Positions 1 to 8,416 of a stretch of DNA of 63,427 nucleotides are shown here, in pieces (within the stretch, counting starts at the first letter, position 1; every line of letters begins with the position of its first letter). Under the pieces are notes generated by a model. It was not told the origin of the DNA. It made no database searches and was given only the letters and a program-made list of their open reading frames with translations. This DNA is from an uncultured Clostridia bacterium. GTDB lineage: Bacteria; Bacillota; Clostridia; Christensenellales; Borkfalkiaceae. The stretch is taken from positions 1-63,427 of the forward strand of contig CAMWIW010000008.1 of the NCBI GenBank assembly GCA_947174415.1, written 5' to 3'. Position numbers and translations under genes: made by a program.

Positions 1-44
1 GTAAAGATTTTCTTCCAAAACCAGTTCTGAGAAAGATTAAAATT

Positions 45-1559
45 TTATTTAATTAATTCTTTTATAAATTGTGTATCTAATAATGTTAGGCTGTATTTTT
101 TAAAAAGCTGATTGTCAACATCTGTTGGAGTACACTTCCAGTCAATAATAGATTCATTTCTAAAATCTTGCATAGGCACGAATTGATAAACTTGTTTTGT
201 TGTGTGTTGGGTGTTCTTTTTAAGCCCTAACATAAAGTGAAAAAATTTGGTTTTTATATAAGTTTCACAATTTAATGCTTCTTCCTTTGTATCAAAAGGT
301 CCAACGACCAAATATGTTTCTGTGCAAATCGTATTATCCCCGACCACTATCGGGTTAACCTTGTCCGTGCGAGTGTCGCCACTTCCGATAGCTTCTGGAA
401 TGAGTATTTTCCACTTATCTTTCCACTCCTCATTTTTCGGAATTATAAAGTCCGCACCTATAAAACCTACTTGCTTGTTTGCGTAAATTTTTGTAACGCC
501 GTTTTTTTCTATCGCATTAAAATTCGTAGGCAAACCAAACGGTTTACGCGAGCTTACAATTTCACTGAACGACGGTTCACCCAATGCCATAACTTTATGT
601 AAAATTGATATTGCCTCGTTATATCTAATAAAAATATCTCTGTTTTCTTCTAACAGTTGTCTTTCTGCAACAGAGATAATTTTTCCGTCCTCGTGCGTAT
701 TTACTTTGCAAAGTCCGCGGTTATCCCTATCCCAAAGGAAATAGCAAACGCCGCCCTTTATTTCAACACCGGGGAAACAATCGCCCGCATTTAAAAAATC
801 GTGCAATTCCCGCAACCTGTCGTCGTGCAACATACTATCCCTGAAATCGTCCAAGCCTTTACCGCCTGCAAACCAACGCGACGGAATAATCATAACCAGA
901 TAGCGCGGATTTAATTTCTTTGCCGTATTCACAAAATAGTGATATATGGGCGCGGCACTTGCCTGCGCTCCGCCGTCCGAAAGCTGATACGGCGGGTTGC
1001 CGATTATTACGTCAAACTTCATATTGAAAATTTCCTCTGGGGTTAAAGTATGTATAAACTGATAGGCGTGGCTTTCTAAATTTTCTCTTGCCTTTTCGCC
1101 GTACTTTTCTTCCGTCGCACCGCAAAAATCGCATTTGCCGTTTTTAAATGTGTGCTTTATTTCGTTGAAAATTATATTGCCGCTTTCGTCCGTGAATTTT
1201 GTACAAACCGAATATTTGCCGTTTGCGTGCTTTGAGCAATACACGCTTCGCCGCGAAAGCATACCCGTCATTTCGGTTATGGAAATTCCGTAAAGCTGAC
1301 TACTAAAAATGTGGTCTATGCGCTGTTGTTCGTCGGGAAATTTATCCTTTAAGCCGACGATAAGCCTTTTTGCGATTTCCCTTAAAAATACGCCCGATTT
1401 ACAGCACGGGTCTAAAAAAGTTGCGTTTTCGTCCTGCCATATTTCTTTGGGAAGGGTGTCGAGCATTGCGTTTGCAAGCTCGGGCGGGGTAAATACTTCG
1501 TCGTTGGATAGGTTGGCAAGGCACGAGAGCACATCGGGATTGTATTTGGGTTTAAGCAT
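45..1559 (-). CDS. Adenine-specific DNA methyltransferase, Eco57I-like, C-terminal part of a divided R-M enzyme
   Basis: This 504-residue protein has an amino-methyltransferase core. A SAM-binding motif I-like stretch ([10 protein letters not shown], about residue 50) is followed by the catalytic motif [10 protein letters not shown] near residue 185, which is the N6-adenine signature NPPY. The region after residue 370 resembles a TaqI/Eco57I-type target-recognition domain. Two Cys pairs (CDFCG and an earlier CSKH) suggest a zinc knuckle inserted between motifs I and IV. It overlaps the upstream methyltransferase-like gene by 8 bp, so the two are translationally coupled and probably form one enzyme. 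No endonuclease or helicase partner lies inside the window; it would be expected to the left of position 1. Family membership is well supported; the target sequence cannot be read. Confidence 0.85.
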   Translation of the reverse strand: MLKPKYNPDVLSCLANLSNDEVFTPPELANAMLDTLPKEIWQDENATFLDPCCKSGVFLREIAKRLIVGLKDKFPDEQQRIDHIFSSQLYGISITEMTGMLSRRSVYCSKHANGKYSVCTKFTDESGNIIFNEIKHTFKNGKCDFCGATEEKYGEKARENLESHAYQFIHTLTPEEIFNMKFDVIIGNPPYQLSDGGAQASAAPIYHYFVNTAKKLNPRYLVMIIPSRWFAGGKGLDDFRDSMLHDDRLRELHDFLNAGDCFPGVEIKGGVCYFLWDRDNRGLCKVNTHEDGKIISVAERQLLEENRDIFIRYNEAISILHKVMALGEPSFSEIVSSRKPFGLPTNFNAIEKNGVTKIYANKQVGFIGADFIIPKNEEWKDKWKILIPEAIGSGDTRTDKVNPIVVGDNTICTETYLVVGPFDTKEEALNCETYIKTKFFHFMLGLKKNTQHTTKQVYQFVPMQDFRNESIIDWKCTPTDVDNQLFKKYSLTLLDTQFIKELIK

Positions 1560-2202
1560 AGTTTTTTATCTCCAGGTAACTTACGACGGGGTATTGCCTT
1601 ACGGGTACGGGCAATTTTTCTTCGGGCTGTAAATTAAACAGTGTGTCTTGCGACTGCTTTTGGCTGCTTTCCAAAAGGTTGCTCATAGTGAAATCCCTTC
1701 GTGTAACTTTGCTGCCCGCAAAGCCCCATTCGCAAAAGATTATCGGCGTTCCGTCGGCTTGCAAAAGAGTGAGCGCGTCGCCGCAAACGATATTTTTCTG
1801 AAAAATAAACAAAACGTTTTCAAGGTATCTGTTTGAAATTTTGGTTTTGTACAGCGTTTTGTATCTTTGTTTAAAGTAGTCAAAAAGGCGGGTTTGACAT
1901 TCGGTTACGTTGTCAGGCAAAAGCTCCACGCCGTACAGGCTTGACGCCGCCACCATTGCGTGAATTTCCCAATCCCACTGGCTGCGCTTGTATGCGCTAT
2001 CAACAATATTGAGTTTGCGTTCAAGAATTTTTATAAGGAAATTGCCGTTGCCACAAGCGGGTTCTAAAAAGCGGCTGTCAATGCGCTCAGTTTCGTTTTT
2101 AACGAGGTCAAGCATTGCATTTACTTCCCTTTCCGCCGTAAACACTTCGCCGTGATCTCTTACTCGGCTTTTCGATTTTGTCTGTTTTTCGTTTGTTGTC
2201 AT
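1552..2202 (-). CDS. Small DNA methyltransferase subunit with SAM-binding domain (R-M associated)
   Basis: This 216-residue protein carries a SAM-binding motif ([11 protein letters not shown], about residue 45) and the N-terminal phrase [17 protein letters not shown], typical of short modification subunits paired with Eco57I-like methylases. It lacks the NPPY catalytic motif, so alone it should not methylate. The following gene supplies NPPY, and its own motif I is less canonical. It is the first gene of the leftward operon, behind the promoter at 2226-2254, and overlaps the next gene by 8 bp. The start at 2202 fits the promoter and leaves a short leader. It may be the SAM-binding or structural subunit of a split enzyme; the division of labour is inferred. 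Confidence 0.8.
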   Translation of the reverse strand: MTTNEKQTKSKSRVRDHGEVFTAEREVNAMLDLVKNETERIDSRFLEPACGNGNFLIKILERKLNIVDSAYKRSQWDWEIHAMVAASSLYGVELLPDNVTECQTRLFDYFKQRYKTLYKTKISNRYLENVLFIFQKNIVCGDALTLLQADGTPIIFCEWGFAGSKVTRRDFTMSNLLESSQKQSQDTLFNLQPEEKLPVPVRQYPVVSYLEIKNYA

Positions 2203-2225
2203 AATTTTTAAACTATTGTATAGGT

Positions 2226-2254
2226 ATTATAGTACAATTGTCTTGATAAATCAA
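2226..2254 (-). promoter_or_regulatory. Promoter of the methyltransferase operon
   Basis: Read leftward, TTGATT (2249-2254) and TATAAT (2226-2231) are separated by exactly 17 bp, close to the sigma-A consensus. The inverted-repeat half at 2210-2222 lies just after the -10 box, where a bound repressor would block initiation. Confidence 0.8.
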
Positions 2255-2270
2255 CCCAATAGTTTAAATA

Positions 2271-2299
2271 TTGACCCTAAAATTAACATAAACTATATA
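2271..2299 (+). promoter_or_regulatory. Promoter of the HTH controller gene
   Basis: TTGACC (2271-2276) and TATATA (2294-2299) are spaced by 17 bp. The -10 box overlaps the operator-like repeat at 2296-2308, which suggests autoregulation. A purine-rich AGGGG ribosome site precedes the ATG at 2325. Confidence 0.75.
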
Positions 2300-2324
2300 C
2301 AATAGTTTAAATTTAGGGGTTATT

Positions 2325-2630
2325 ATGACAGCAAAAGAAGTTGGGCAACGAATTAAGTATTTGCGCGAAAAGAATCATTTAAAGAAAAATGCGTTGGCTA
2401 ACCTTGCAGGGGTTTCGCCAACGTACATCGATAAATTAGAAAACGGTGAGCGTTGCCCCACCGTGGAATATTTAAGTTATATTTGCAACAACGGTTTTGG
2501 AATTACCCTTGCTGAATTTTTTCGCGAATCAGACGAACAAAAGGAACTAAACACAACCATTCAAAACCTAACCGCCCGCCTTTCCCCCAAACAACAAACA
2601 ATACTCCTTGACTTTTTAAAAACTTTATAA
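2325..2630 (+). CDS. XRE-family helix-turn-helix regulator, probable R-M controller protein
   Basis: This 101-residue protein has a Cro/CI-type HTH covering about residues 8-62: RIKYLREKNHLKKNALA, then the recognition helix region VSPTYIDKLENGERCPTV. A short C-terminal helical tail follows that may dimerise. Its size, divergent orientation and the operator repeats in the spacer fit a controller protein that times methylase expression. The start is fixed by AGGGG eight bases upstream and by the promoter at 2271-2299. It could instead be an unrelated XRE regulator, but the shared repeats favour control of the methylase operon. A terminator follows immediately. Confidence 0.85.
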   Translation: MTAKEVGQRIKYLREKNHLKKNALANLAGVSPTYIDKLENGERCPTVEYLSYICNNGFGITLAEFFRESDEQKELNTTIQNLTARLSPKQQTILLDFLKTL

Positions 2631-2640
2631 ATAAAAACCA

Positions 2641-2680
2641 CGGCGGAGAGTTCTTCAACTCTCCGCCGGCTTTGATTTTA
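2641..2680 (+). terminator. Rho-independent terminator after the controller gene
   Basis: A perfect 12-bp stem (CGGCGGAGAGTT, 2641-2652, with its complement at 2657-2668) closes a CTTC loop. A T-rich stretch follows the stem. Confidence 0.85.
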
Positions 2681-2683
2681 TAA

Positions 2684-2914
2684 CTAATTATCTAATTTCT
2701 CATAAGATACCAAACGATATTTTTCTTCTATTTCATTAGCATTAGTAATTTTTATTGTCTTTTTAACTCTAATCTTTGCATGAGATTTAACCGTAAATTT
2801 AGTTTCTTTAAGAGAAGCGTCAATCACGCCTTTTATTTCCTCTTGGGCATCTGTTATAAACCCAAAATTATTTTGTTTGGTTGATACAGAATATAAAGGA
2901 ACTGAATACGATGT
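2684..2914 (-). pseudogene. Gene remnant, C-terminal 77 codons without a start
   Basis: An open frame with coding character ends in TAG at 2684 and reads KVKKTIKIT-like and EEKYRLVSYEKLDN text at its C terminus. It has no usable start before the in-frame TGA at 2915-2917, where the sequence switches abruptly to unrelated DNA. It looks like the tail of a gene truncated by a rearrangement. I do not recognise the family. Confidence 0.4.
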
Positions 2915-3140
2915 TCACAAAAGCGTAGATCCACAATGTCTTTGATCATACCGGCACATTGAACTTGATTGCTTTGACTGAAAAAGGAGTAGACTTGGAG
3001 AGTGGACAGAGGCTATACAACCTACTCGCAAGAGTACATCTTGCAAGAAATTAACAAAATAGACTTTGAACTGTAAATAACGCACAAAAACACCTGTTTT
3101 GGGCTAAAATCGGGCAAAAATCACTTCCCAAAGATAACAA

Positions 3141-3171
3141 AATGGGAGAAATTCTGTGAATTTCTCCCATT
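3141..3171 (-). terminator. Perfect hairpin, probable tRNA-type terminator
   Basis: AATGGGAGAAATTC (3141-3154) pairs perfectly over 14 bp with 3158-3171 around a TGT loop. Read leftward, the stem is followed by TTTGTTATC. It lies directly downstream of the orphan tRNA 3' end, as a tRNA terminator would. Confidence 0.6.
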
Positions 3172-3175
3172 CCGA

Positions 3176-3194
3176 TGGTGCCCGAAGCCGGACT
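3176..3194 (-). repeat. Orphan tRNA 3' end, possible attachment-site relic
   Basis: Leftward, this reads AGTCCGGCTTCGGGCACCA. It has the form of the last 19 nt of a tRNA: a T-stem strand CCGGC, a 7-nt acceptor strand, discriminator A and encoded CCA. The rest of the tRNA is missing; AT-rich DNA replaces it from 3195. This is what remains at one edge when an element integrates into a tRNA 3' end and the partner is lost. Confidence 0.45.
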
Positions 3195-3407
3195 ATTTTA
3201 AGGCATATGCATCAAAAATTGACCTTAACAAAAACCACAAAAATAAGGGCATTTTCAGCCGAAAACCGCCTAAAAACGCCCCAAAATCAATATTTTCTTA
3301 AATTATCCGTTTGTTAAAATCACCTTAAAATCAGCAACTTCACAAAAACTTCCCAAATTTTTTCACAAAAATTGTCATATCCTAAAACAATACTATTGAT
3401 ATTTCTG

Positions 3408-6400
3408 CTATTTCGTTTTGAACTGTTCTGAAAGAATTAGCAAGTCTGCAGATTTAGATTTTACACTATTCTCAATATTATCTAGCACGTAATTAGCAAC
3501 CTCTGGTTGCCAATAAATTTTCAATTTGTTCTTTGCTCTGGTAACAGCCGTATAAAAAATATTTTTCGTTACAAGTTCATCGGTCTCTTTCGTTATAACA
3601 ACTTTAACAGAATCAAATTCTAGTCCTTGCGCTTTATGAATTGACATAGCGTATGATATCTGAAAAGGCAATTTTGTTCTTGTGTCCATATCTGAATCAT
3701 ACTTGTCAGTATAATACTTTAATTTTTCGACAATAGCGTAACATTTTGAATCTCCTTCTACAACTTCGACTTCCGATGATAACTTGCCTATATAACTCAT
3801 TTTATCAAACAATTCTATTTTAAAAGTGATAATTTCATCCTTGTCATTTATTTCAACAATTTTACCGTTCAAGTTGTTATATATTCCATATTGACTATAA
3901 TCATTCGTGATAAAAACAACCGGATCGCCGACTTTATACAAGTTCTGCTGATATTCATAAGCAACATTAAAATTGGATGCCTGTAAATATCGATTAATAT
4001 TATTTATTCCATATAAGCCATCATAATTCAAACAAAGTACAACCTCATTCTCTTTGACATTGAAGATTGCATCGTTAATCTCTTCAGTCATCTCATAGGC
4101 TGCAAGCAGTTCTAATATGCCTTTCTTTTTGCCCAACCTTACTACATTCCAAATATTAGCCATTTCTTCAACATTGGTTCTGTGCCCAATATCAAGAGTA
4201 AAAACAACATTTTTGTTTTTTAGCAAATTTAACAATAAGTCAAACCAGTTACCAAATTCGATAGATTCAATTTGCTCAGGATCTCCAACAAGCAAAAAAG
4301 CTGATCCGCTGTATATTCTTAAAATAGAGCTTATTGATTGTGTTGAAACAACGCTTGCTTCATCGACAATAATTATGTCGTAGCATTCATGACACTTTTC
4401 TTTTTCGAATTGGGATATGTTTTTGTATGCAACTTCACCAGCATAGTCTTTAATTTTCAAATTGTTGTTTGCAGTGTTTGTAGTTGTCAAACATAAAACT
4501 CTTTTAGAATAATTGTTTTTTATAAATTCCTTTATTATCGTAGTTTTTCCGGTACCTGCCGCACCAGTAATCAATGCAATAGAGGCATTCACAAAACAAT
4601 CAGTCAGTACATTTTTCTGTTTATCAGATAAAATGCCGTTATCAGAATAATCATTGTTTACCTCTATGTTCTTTATGTCGCACAAGTCTAATGCTTTAAA
4701 AATAACGTCTTGAGTCGAGTTGTAGTATGATTCAACCGTATAATATCCGTTCAGTTCAATTATTTTGTAATTCGAATAATATGAATTTACTCTTAAAAGT
4801 TTTTCATTAAATAGATTTTTCAAATCAATAAATGTCTTATCTGAATACCCTATATCTTGAGGTTTTACAAAAAGTGTATTATTCTGATTTATGTAGTTTA
4901 CTAAATAGTAATATAAGATATCCTCCGCCGAATCGGATGAATCATATAATTCCAATAATGTATGTAGCGATGGTCTTGCCTCTTTGGGAGAAAAAGCAAA
5001 AGGCATCAACTCAAAAGCTTTTGTAGCTAACCGAATTCTCAAACCGTCAAATTTTTCATTATACGGTGGCATACTTCCGTGCGGTTTATAAGTCTGAGCC
5101 TTTATAGTACTGTTTCTCATGTTTAACAATAAAAGCCTAATTATATTTGTACCAAGATTTTTTGCTTTTACAAACTTTTTGACAGTAATTAAAAACCTGC
5201 CATAGTATCCGTTGGATGATAGATTATCTAGTGTATCATTATCAATCAAATCAACCAATGACTTTTTACTGTCTTTAATGAATTTCATAAGAGATAAGTA
5301 TTCTTTATCCCTTTCACAACGCGATTTGTCAATGTTGATTAAATGTAGTAAATTTTGAAACGCACACGGTCTTATTGAATATTCGTAGTCATAAATGATA
5401 TTGATAATTATTTTTGTATTAAGGTAAGTAATCTCCTTCTTGGAAAGTAAAAGTTTAAGATCGTAATCAAATCTTATATTTTTAAAGCTATAACAGACAA
5501 ACGTATTAAATTTGTTAGCTTTATCGTCTGAAACATCAAATACATACTCATAAAAAATATGACCGTTTATGTATTTCATCGACCTTTTCCTGACAAAATA
5601 TTGATTGCGCGTAAATTTTGTATGCCCTGATTTTGAATTAAGTAATACATAAAGTATTTTCTCATAAAAAGAAACAATACTTTTATCTAAATCCAAAGGG
5701 TATCTATCTATATTTTCTAAAATGCTTATTCCGTACTCTTTAAGCAAAAAATCTTTTATTACCACAAGCGTAGATATATACTTTATGGTCAATGCTTCCG
5801 ACTGCATTGGGCCAAAATCCATATGACCAACGCTAGAGTCCAACAAAGCATGAAATTTCCATATGTCAAAATAGTTATTTTTAAAATAAATTCTTACTTT
5901 CTTTAAGTTATCTTGTGTTTGGTATAAATCTTCAAAGTTTTCTTCGTCATAGACTTTGTACATAAATGCTTCACAGAAATTCCTGATATGAGACAGTATA
6001 TCAGCAGATATCTCACAACGCGATTTGTCAATGTTGATTAAATGTAGTAAATTTTGAAACGCACACGGTCTTATTGAATATTCGTAGTCATAAATGATAT
6101 TGATAATTATTTTTGTATTAAGGTAAGTAATCTCCTTCTTGGAAAGTAAAAGTTTAAGATCGTAATCAAATCTTATATTTTTAAAGCTATAACAGACAAA
6201 CGTATTAAATTTGTTAGCTTTATCGTCTGAAACATCAAATACATACTCATAAAAAATATGACCGTTTATGTATTTCATCGACCTTTTCCTGACAAAATAT
6301 TGATTGCGCGTAAATTTTGTATGCCCTGATTTTGAATTAAGTAATACATAAAGTATTTTCTCATAAAAAGAAACAATACTTTTATCTAAATCCAAAGGGT

Positions 6401-6809
6401 ATCTATCTATATTTTCTAAAATGCTTATTCCGTACTCTTTAAGCAAAAAATCTTTTATTACCACAAGCGTAGATATATACTTTATGGTCAATGCTTCCGA
6501 CTGCATTGGGCCAAAATCCATATGACCAACGCTAGAGTCCAACAAAGCATGAAATTTCCATATGTCAAAATAGTTATTTTTAAAATAAATTCTTACTTTC
6601 TTTAAGTTATCTTGTGTTTGGTATAAATCTTCAAAGTTTTCTTCGTCATAGACTTTGTACATAAATGCTTCACAGAAATTCCTGATATGAGACAGTATAT
6701 CAGCAGATATCTCACTTCTGTTTTCCTCATTGACTTTAGCAAATTTACCATCAATAAGATCAGCAGTTTCTTTAAGTCTTTTATCTATAATTTTCATAAG
6801 TAAACCCAT
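3408..6809 (-). CDS. RecD-like SF1 helicase with a duplicated N-terminal region
   Basis: The C-terminal half is a superfamily 1B helicase. It has Walker A GAAGTGKTT (about residue 748), Walker B IIIVDEAS (about 810), a motif III-like VGDPEQIE, and the late motifs SYAMSIHKAQGLEFDSV (about 1050) and FYTAVTRAKNKL. The N-terminal 500 residues are not recognised. They consist of a 233-residue segment present twice with no visible change, so the ancestral protein would be about 900 residues. The frame stays open across the duplication. It lies 71 bp downstream of the ATPase gene on the same strand and probably shares its transcript. The protein starts MGLLMKII; the second Met may be the true start. 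A role in phage defence is inferred from context. Confidence 0.8.
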   Translation of the reverse strand: MGLLMKIIDKRLKETADLIDGKFAKVNEENRSEISADILSHIRNFCEAFMYKVYDEENFEDLYQTQDNLKKVRIYFKNNYFDIWKFHALLDSSVGHMDFGPMQSEALTIKYISTLVVIKDFLLKEYGISILENIDRYPLDLDKSIVSFYEKILYVLLNSKSGHTKFTRNQYFVRKRSMKYINGHIFYEYVFDVSDDKANKFNTFVCYSFKNIRFDYDLKLLLSKKEITYLNTKIIINIIYDYEYSIRPCAFQNLLHLINIDKSRCEISADILSHIRNFCEAFMYKVYDEENFEDLYQTQDNLKKVRIYFKNNYFDIWKFHALLDSSVGHMDFGPMQSEALTIKYISTLVVIKDFLLKEYGISILENIDRYPLDLDKSIVSFYEKILYVLLNSKSGHTKFTRNQYFVRKRSMKYINGHIFYEYVFDVSDDKANKFNTFVCYSFKNIRFDYDLKLLLSKKEITYLNTKIIINIIYDYEYSIRPCAFQNLLHLINIDKSRCERDKEYLSLMKFIKDSKKSLVDLIDNDTLDNLSSNGYYGRFLITVKKFVKAKNLGTNIIRLLLLNMRNSTIKAQTYKPHGSMPPYNEKFDGLRIRLATKAFELMPFAFSPKEARPSLHTLLELYDSSDSAEDILYYYLVNYINQNNTLFVKPQDIGYSDKTFIDLKNLFNEKLLRVNSYYSNYKIIELNGYYTVESYYNSTQDVIFKALDLCDIKNIEVNNDYSDNGILSDKQKNVLTDCFVNASIALITGAAGTGKTTIIKEFIKNNYSKRVLCLTTTNTANNNLKIKDYAGEVAYKNISQFEKEKCHECYDIIIVDEASVVSTQSISSILRIYSGSAFLLVGDPEQIESIEFGNWFDLLLNLLKNKNVVFTLDIGHRTNVEEMANIWNVVRLGKKKGILELLAAYEMTEEINDAIFNVKENEVVLCLNYDGLYGINNINRYLQASNFNVAYEYQQNLYKVGDPVVFITNDYSQYGIYNNLNGKIVEINDKDEIITFKIELFDKMSYIGKLSSEVEVVEGDSKCYAIVEKLKYYTDKYDSDMDTRTKLPFQISYAMSIHKAQGLEFDSVKVVITKETDELVTKNIFYTAVTRAKNKLKIYWQPEVANYVLDNIENSVKSKSADLLILSEQFKTK
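5314..6012. repeat. Tandem direct duplication inside the helicase gene, copy 1
   Basis: This 699-bp unit is followed immediately by an apparently identical copy at 6013-6711. The unit length is a multiple of three, so the reading frame is preserved. TCAC occurs at 5314, 6013 and 6712, a 4-bp microhomology at the junctions. Confidence 0.9.
6013..6711. repeat. Tandem direct duplication inside the helicase gene, copy 2
   Basis: This is the second copy of the 699-bp unit. All stretches I compared base by base match copy 1, and the two translated copies are identical, which implies a very recent event or strong homogenisation. Confidence 0.9.
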
Positions 6810-6880
6810 TTGTGTTACAGAATAGTAGTTTTTTCGTAATATTACAAAGCATCAGCAGCTTCACAATTATTTTCACAAAA

Positions 6881-8242
6881 TTAATATAATTCCTCTCCGC
6901 TAATGCAATCATATTCAGAAGAAATTTCCTCAAAGCTGTTCACAGAAATAAATCCAATATTCCTAACATCAATTCCCTTAATATTTCTAATTTGCTCTTC
7001 TTCTGCTTGCATCTCTTTTAAAGACAGTGGCTTAGAATAGTACTTGACTTCATAAATATCGAAGTTATCTTTTCTTTGTATTACCACGTCAAACTCTCCG
7101 TTTGTCTTTGTGCCGCTGTCGTCATAGTAATAAGTTCCTATACGGAATATTCCGTTCCGCTTCCCCTCTTTTACTTCCAATGAGAAAAATGTTCTCGCTA
7201 TCTCTTCAAATCTGTGAGAGATAAAAGTTGTAATAGACGGTTCAATATAGTTATCATAAAACGCCTCTGCGCCTAACATCTGTAACGTGCTTTTATTCCT
7301 ATAAACATAGGTGTACCAAAACCGCAAAAGGTTGTCTGTCATTTCATAGGAAACCTTTTTGTTGTCATCTTCCTTATTAATCGGATAAACTTTTGAAACC
7401 ATATCCATATCAAGTAAAGTTTTTAACTGTTTACTCAAAAGTCCGTTATTTGTCAATCCTAACTTGCTTTCAATTTCGCCATACTTCTTCTTTCCATTTG
7501 CTATAACGTTTAAAATCCGCTCCGCATTAACACTTCCTGACAAATCGGAAACAAGAAGGTTTTCCGCATAGGAATAGACAGCGTTTAACGGATTCAACAC
7601 GGTTTTCAAAATATTTTGTTTTAAATCAGACTTGCTGTCAAGCTGCTCATTAACGAAAGGCGAACCGCCAAATACAGAATAAAATGCAATTTTATCATAG
7701 ACAGTTTTATCGCTGTAAAACACTGAAGCTTCCCTGTAATTAAGTTCTTTCAACTTGATATTCAGCGAAAATCTACCATACAAAGCATTCTTCTCTTCCA
7801 ACAAATCTTTCATCATGCCAACATGTGAACCTGATATAAATAACCTTATGTTCGTTATGTTGTTGTCAATGATTGTTTGGAAAACCGAATCAACCGTTTC
7901 CCCTTTGTTGAACTGCTTTAAATAAGGATACTCGTCGATAATAATATTTAAAGTTTTATCCAACGTATTCAGATATTGAAATACTTCCTGAAAAGATGAA
8001 AAACCTATTTGTACGGGCAACACCTTTGTCTTGACAAGTACAGAAACAAATCCGTTGATATTATCCTGCATTGAAGATTTAAGGCACTCATAATAAACAG
8101 TAGTGTCTTTACTACTTTTAAGTGCCTCTAAAATGAGAGTTGTCTTGCCTACTTTTCTCTTCCCATATACAAGCACACTTCCGCTTTTTTTATCAAGAAC
8201 GACTTGTATGGCTTTCAATTCTTCTTGTCTTCCTACAAACAT
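6881..8242 (-). CDS. AAA ATPase with C-terminal DUF234 nuclease-like domain
   Basis: The 453-residue protein begins MFVGRQEELKAI. It has Walker A YGKRKVGKTTL (about residues 26-37), Walker B NIIIDEYPYL (about 110) and a sensor-like LFISGSHVG. A winged-helix segment (about 240-300) is followed by a DUF234-type C terminus. That part includes GEFDVVIQRKDNFDIYEVKYYSK, whose D and ExK pattern suits a PD-(D/E)XK fold. This family is often mobile or linked to selfish or defence modules; the substrate is unknown. It has its own strong promoter with a palindromic operator and is followed by the RecD-like helicase gene. The start at 8242 follows a GAGGTG ribosome site. Confidence 0.85.
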   Translation of the reverse strand: MFVGRQEELKAIQVVLDKKSGSVLVYGKRKVGKTTLILEALKSSKDTTVYYECLKSSMQDNINGFVSVLVKTKVLPVQIGFSSFQEVFQYLNTLDKTLNIIIDEYPYLKQFNKGETVDSVFQTIIDNNITNIRLFISGSHVGMMKDLLEEKNALYGRFSLNIKLKELNYREASVFYSDKTVYDKIAFYSVFGGSPFVNEQLDSKSDLKQNILKTVLNPLNAVYSYAENLLVSDLSGSVNAERILNVIANGKKKYGEIESKLGLTNNGLLSKQLKTLLDMDMVSKVYPINKEDDNKKVSYEMTDNLLRFWYTYVYRNKSTLQMLGAEAFYDNYIEPSITTFISHRFEEIARTFFSLEVKEGKRNGIFRIGTYYYDDSGTKTNGEFDVVIQRKDNFDIYEVKYYSKPLSLKEMQAEEEQIRNIKGIDVRNIGFISVNSFEEISSEYDCISGEELY

Positions 8243-8270
8243 TTAGCACCTCTTTACTGAATTAATTTTC

Positions 8271-8288
8271 ACTGAATTCAAATTCAGT
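8271..8288 (-). promoter_or_regulatory. Palindromic operator upstream of the ATPase gene
   Basis: ACTGAATT-CA-AATTCAGT is a perfect 8+8 bp dyad overlapping the end of the -10 box. A third half-site, ACTGAATT, lies at 8256-8263. The position suggests repression; the cognate regulator is not known. Confidence 0.65.
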
Positions 8289-8314
8289 ATAAATCATTAT
8301 TGTCATTTTGTCAA
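8286..8314 (-). promoter_or_regulatory. Promoter of the ATPase/helicase pair
   Basis: Leftward, TTGACA (8309-8314) and TATACT (8286-8291) are spaced by 17 bp. This is nearly the perfect sigma-A consensus. Confidence 0.85.
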
Positions 8315-8336
8315 GAATAAAACTTTAATACCACAA

Positions 8337-8365
8337 AAAATGAGCCTCATATTGTGGCTCATTTT
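8337..8365 (-). terminator. Terminator at the end of the pPIWI-RE operon
   Basis: AAAATGAGCC (8337-8346) pairs with GGCTCATTTT (8356-8365). Read leftward, the stem ends in six or more T. It would stop the long defence operon before the ATPase promoter. Confidence 0.7.
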
Positions 8366-8416
8366 GCGTTTGATTGTTATTCAATTGTAGTTCAACTATG
8401 GTAACCTCGTTTAATT

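Larger units (their letters stand above)
2210..2312. promoter_or_regulatory. Operator-like repeats between methylase and controller genes
   Basis: AAACTATTGTATA (2210-2222) recurs as its exact reverse complement TATACAATAGTTT (2296-2308). A direct repeat AATAGTTTAAAT is present at 2258-2269 and 2301-2312. The copies flank or overlap the two divergent promoters, the usual layout for a controller (C) protein that regulates both itself and the modification genes. The regulator is inferred to be the adjacent HTH protein. Confidence 0.7.
2915..3407. other. Non-coding junction DNA between the R-M locus and the helicase
   Basis: No intact gene is visible here. A short rightward open stretch ending at the TAA near 3076 (text TTYSQEYILQEINKIDFEL) looks like another gene tail. 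It is followed by the hairpin and tRNA 3' fragment listed separately. From about 3197 the sequence is very AT-rich. It contains a degenerate phrase (near 3331-3378) similar to one just upstream of the helicase start (near 6848-6885). Confidence 0.5.

Noticed and set aside
1309-1632. Rightward 107-codon ORF
   Set aside because: It lies antisense to the two methyltransferase genes, has no ribosome site and shows low-complexity translation.
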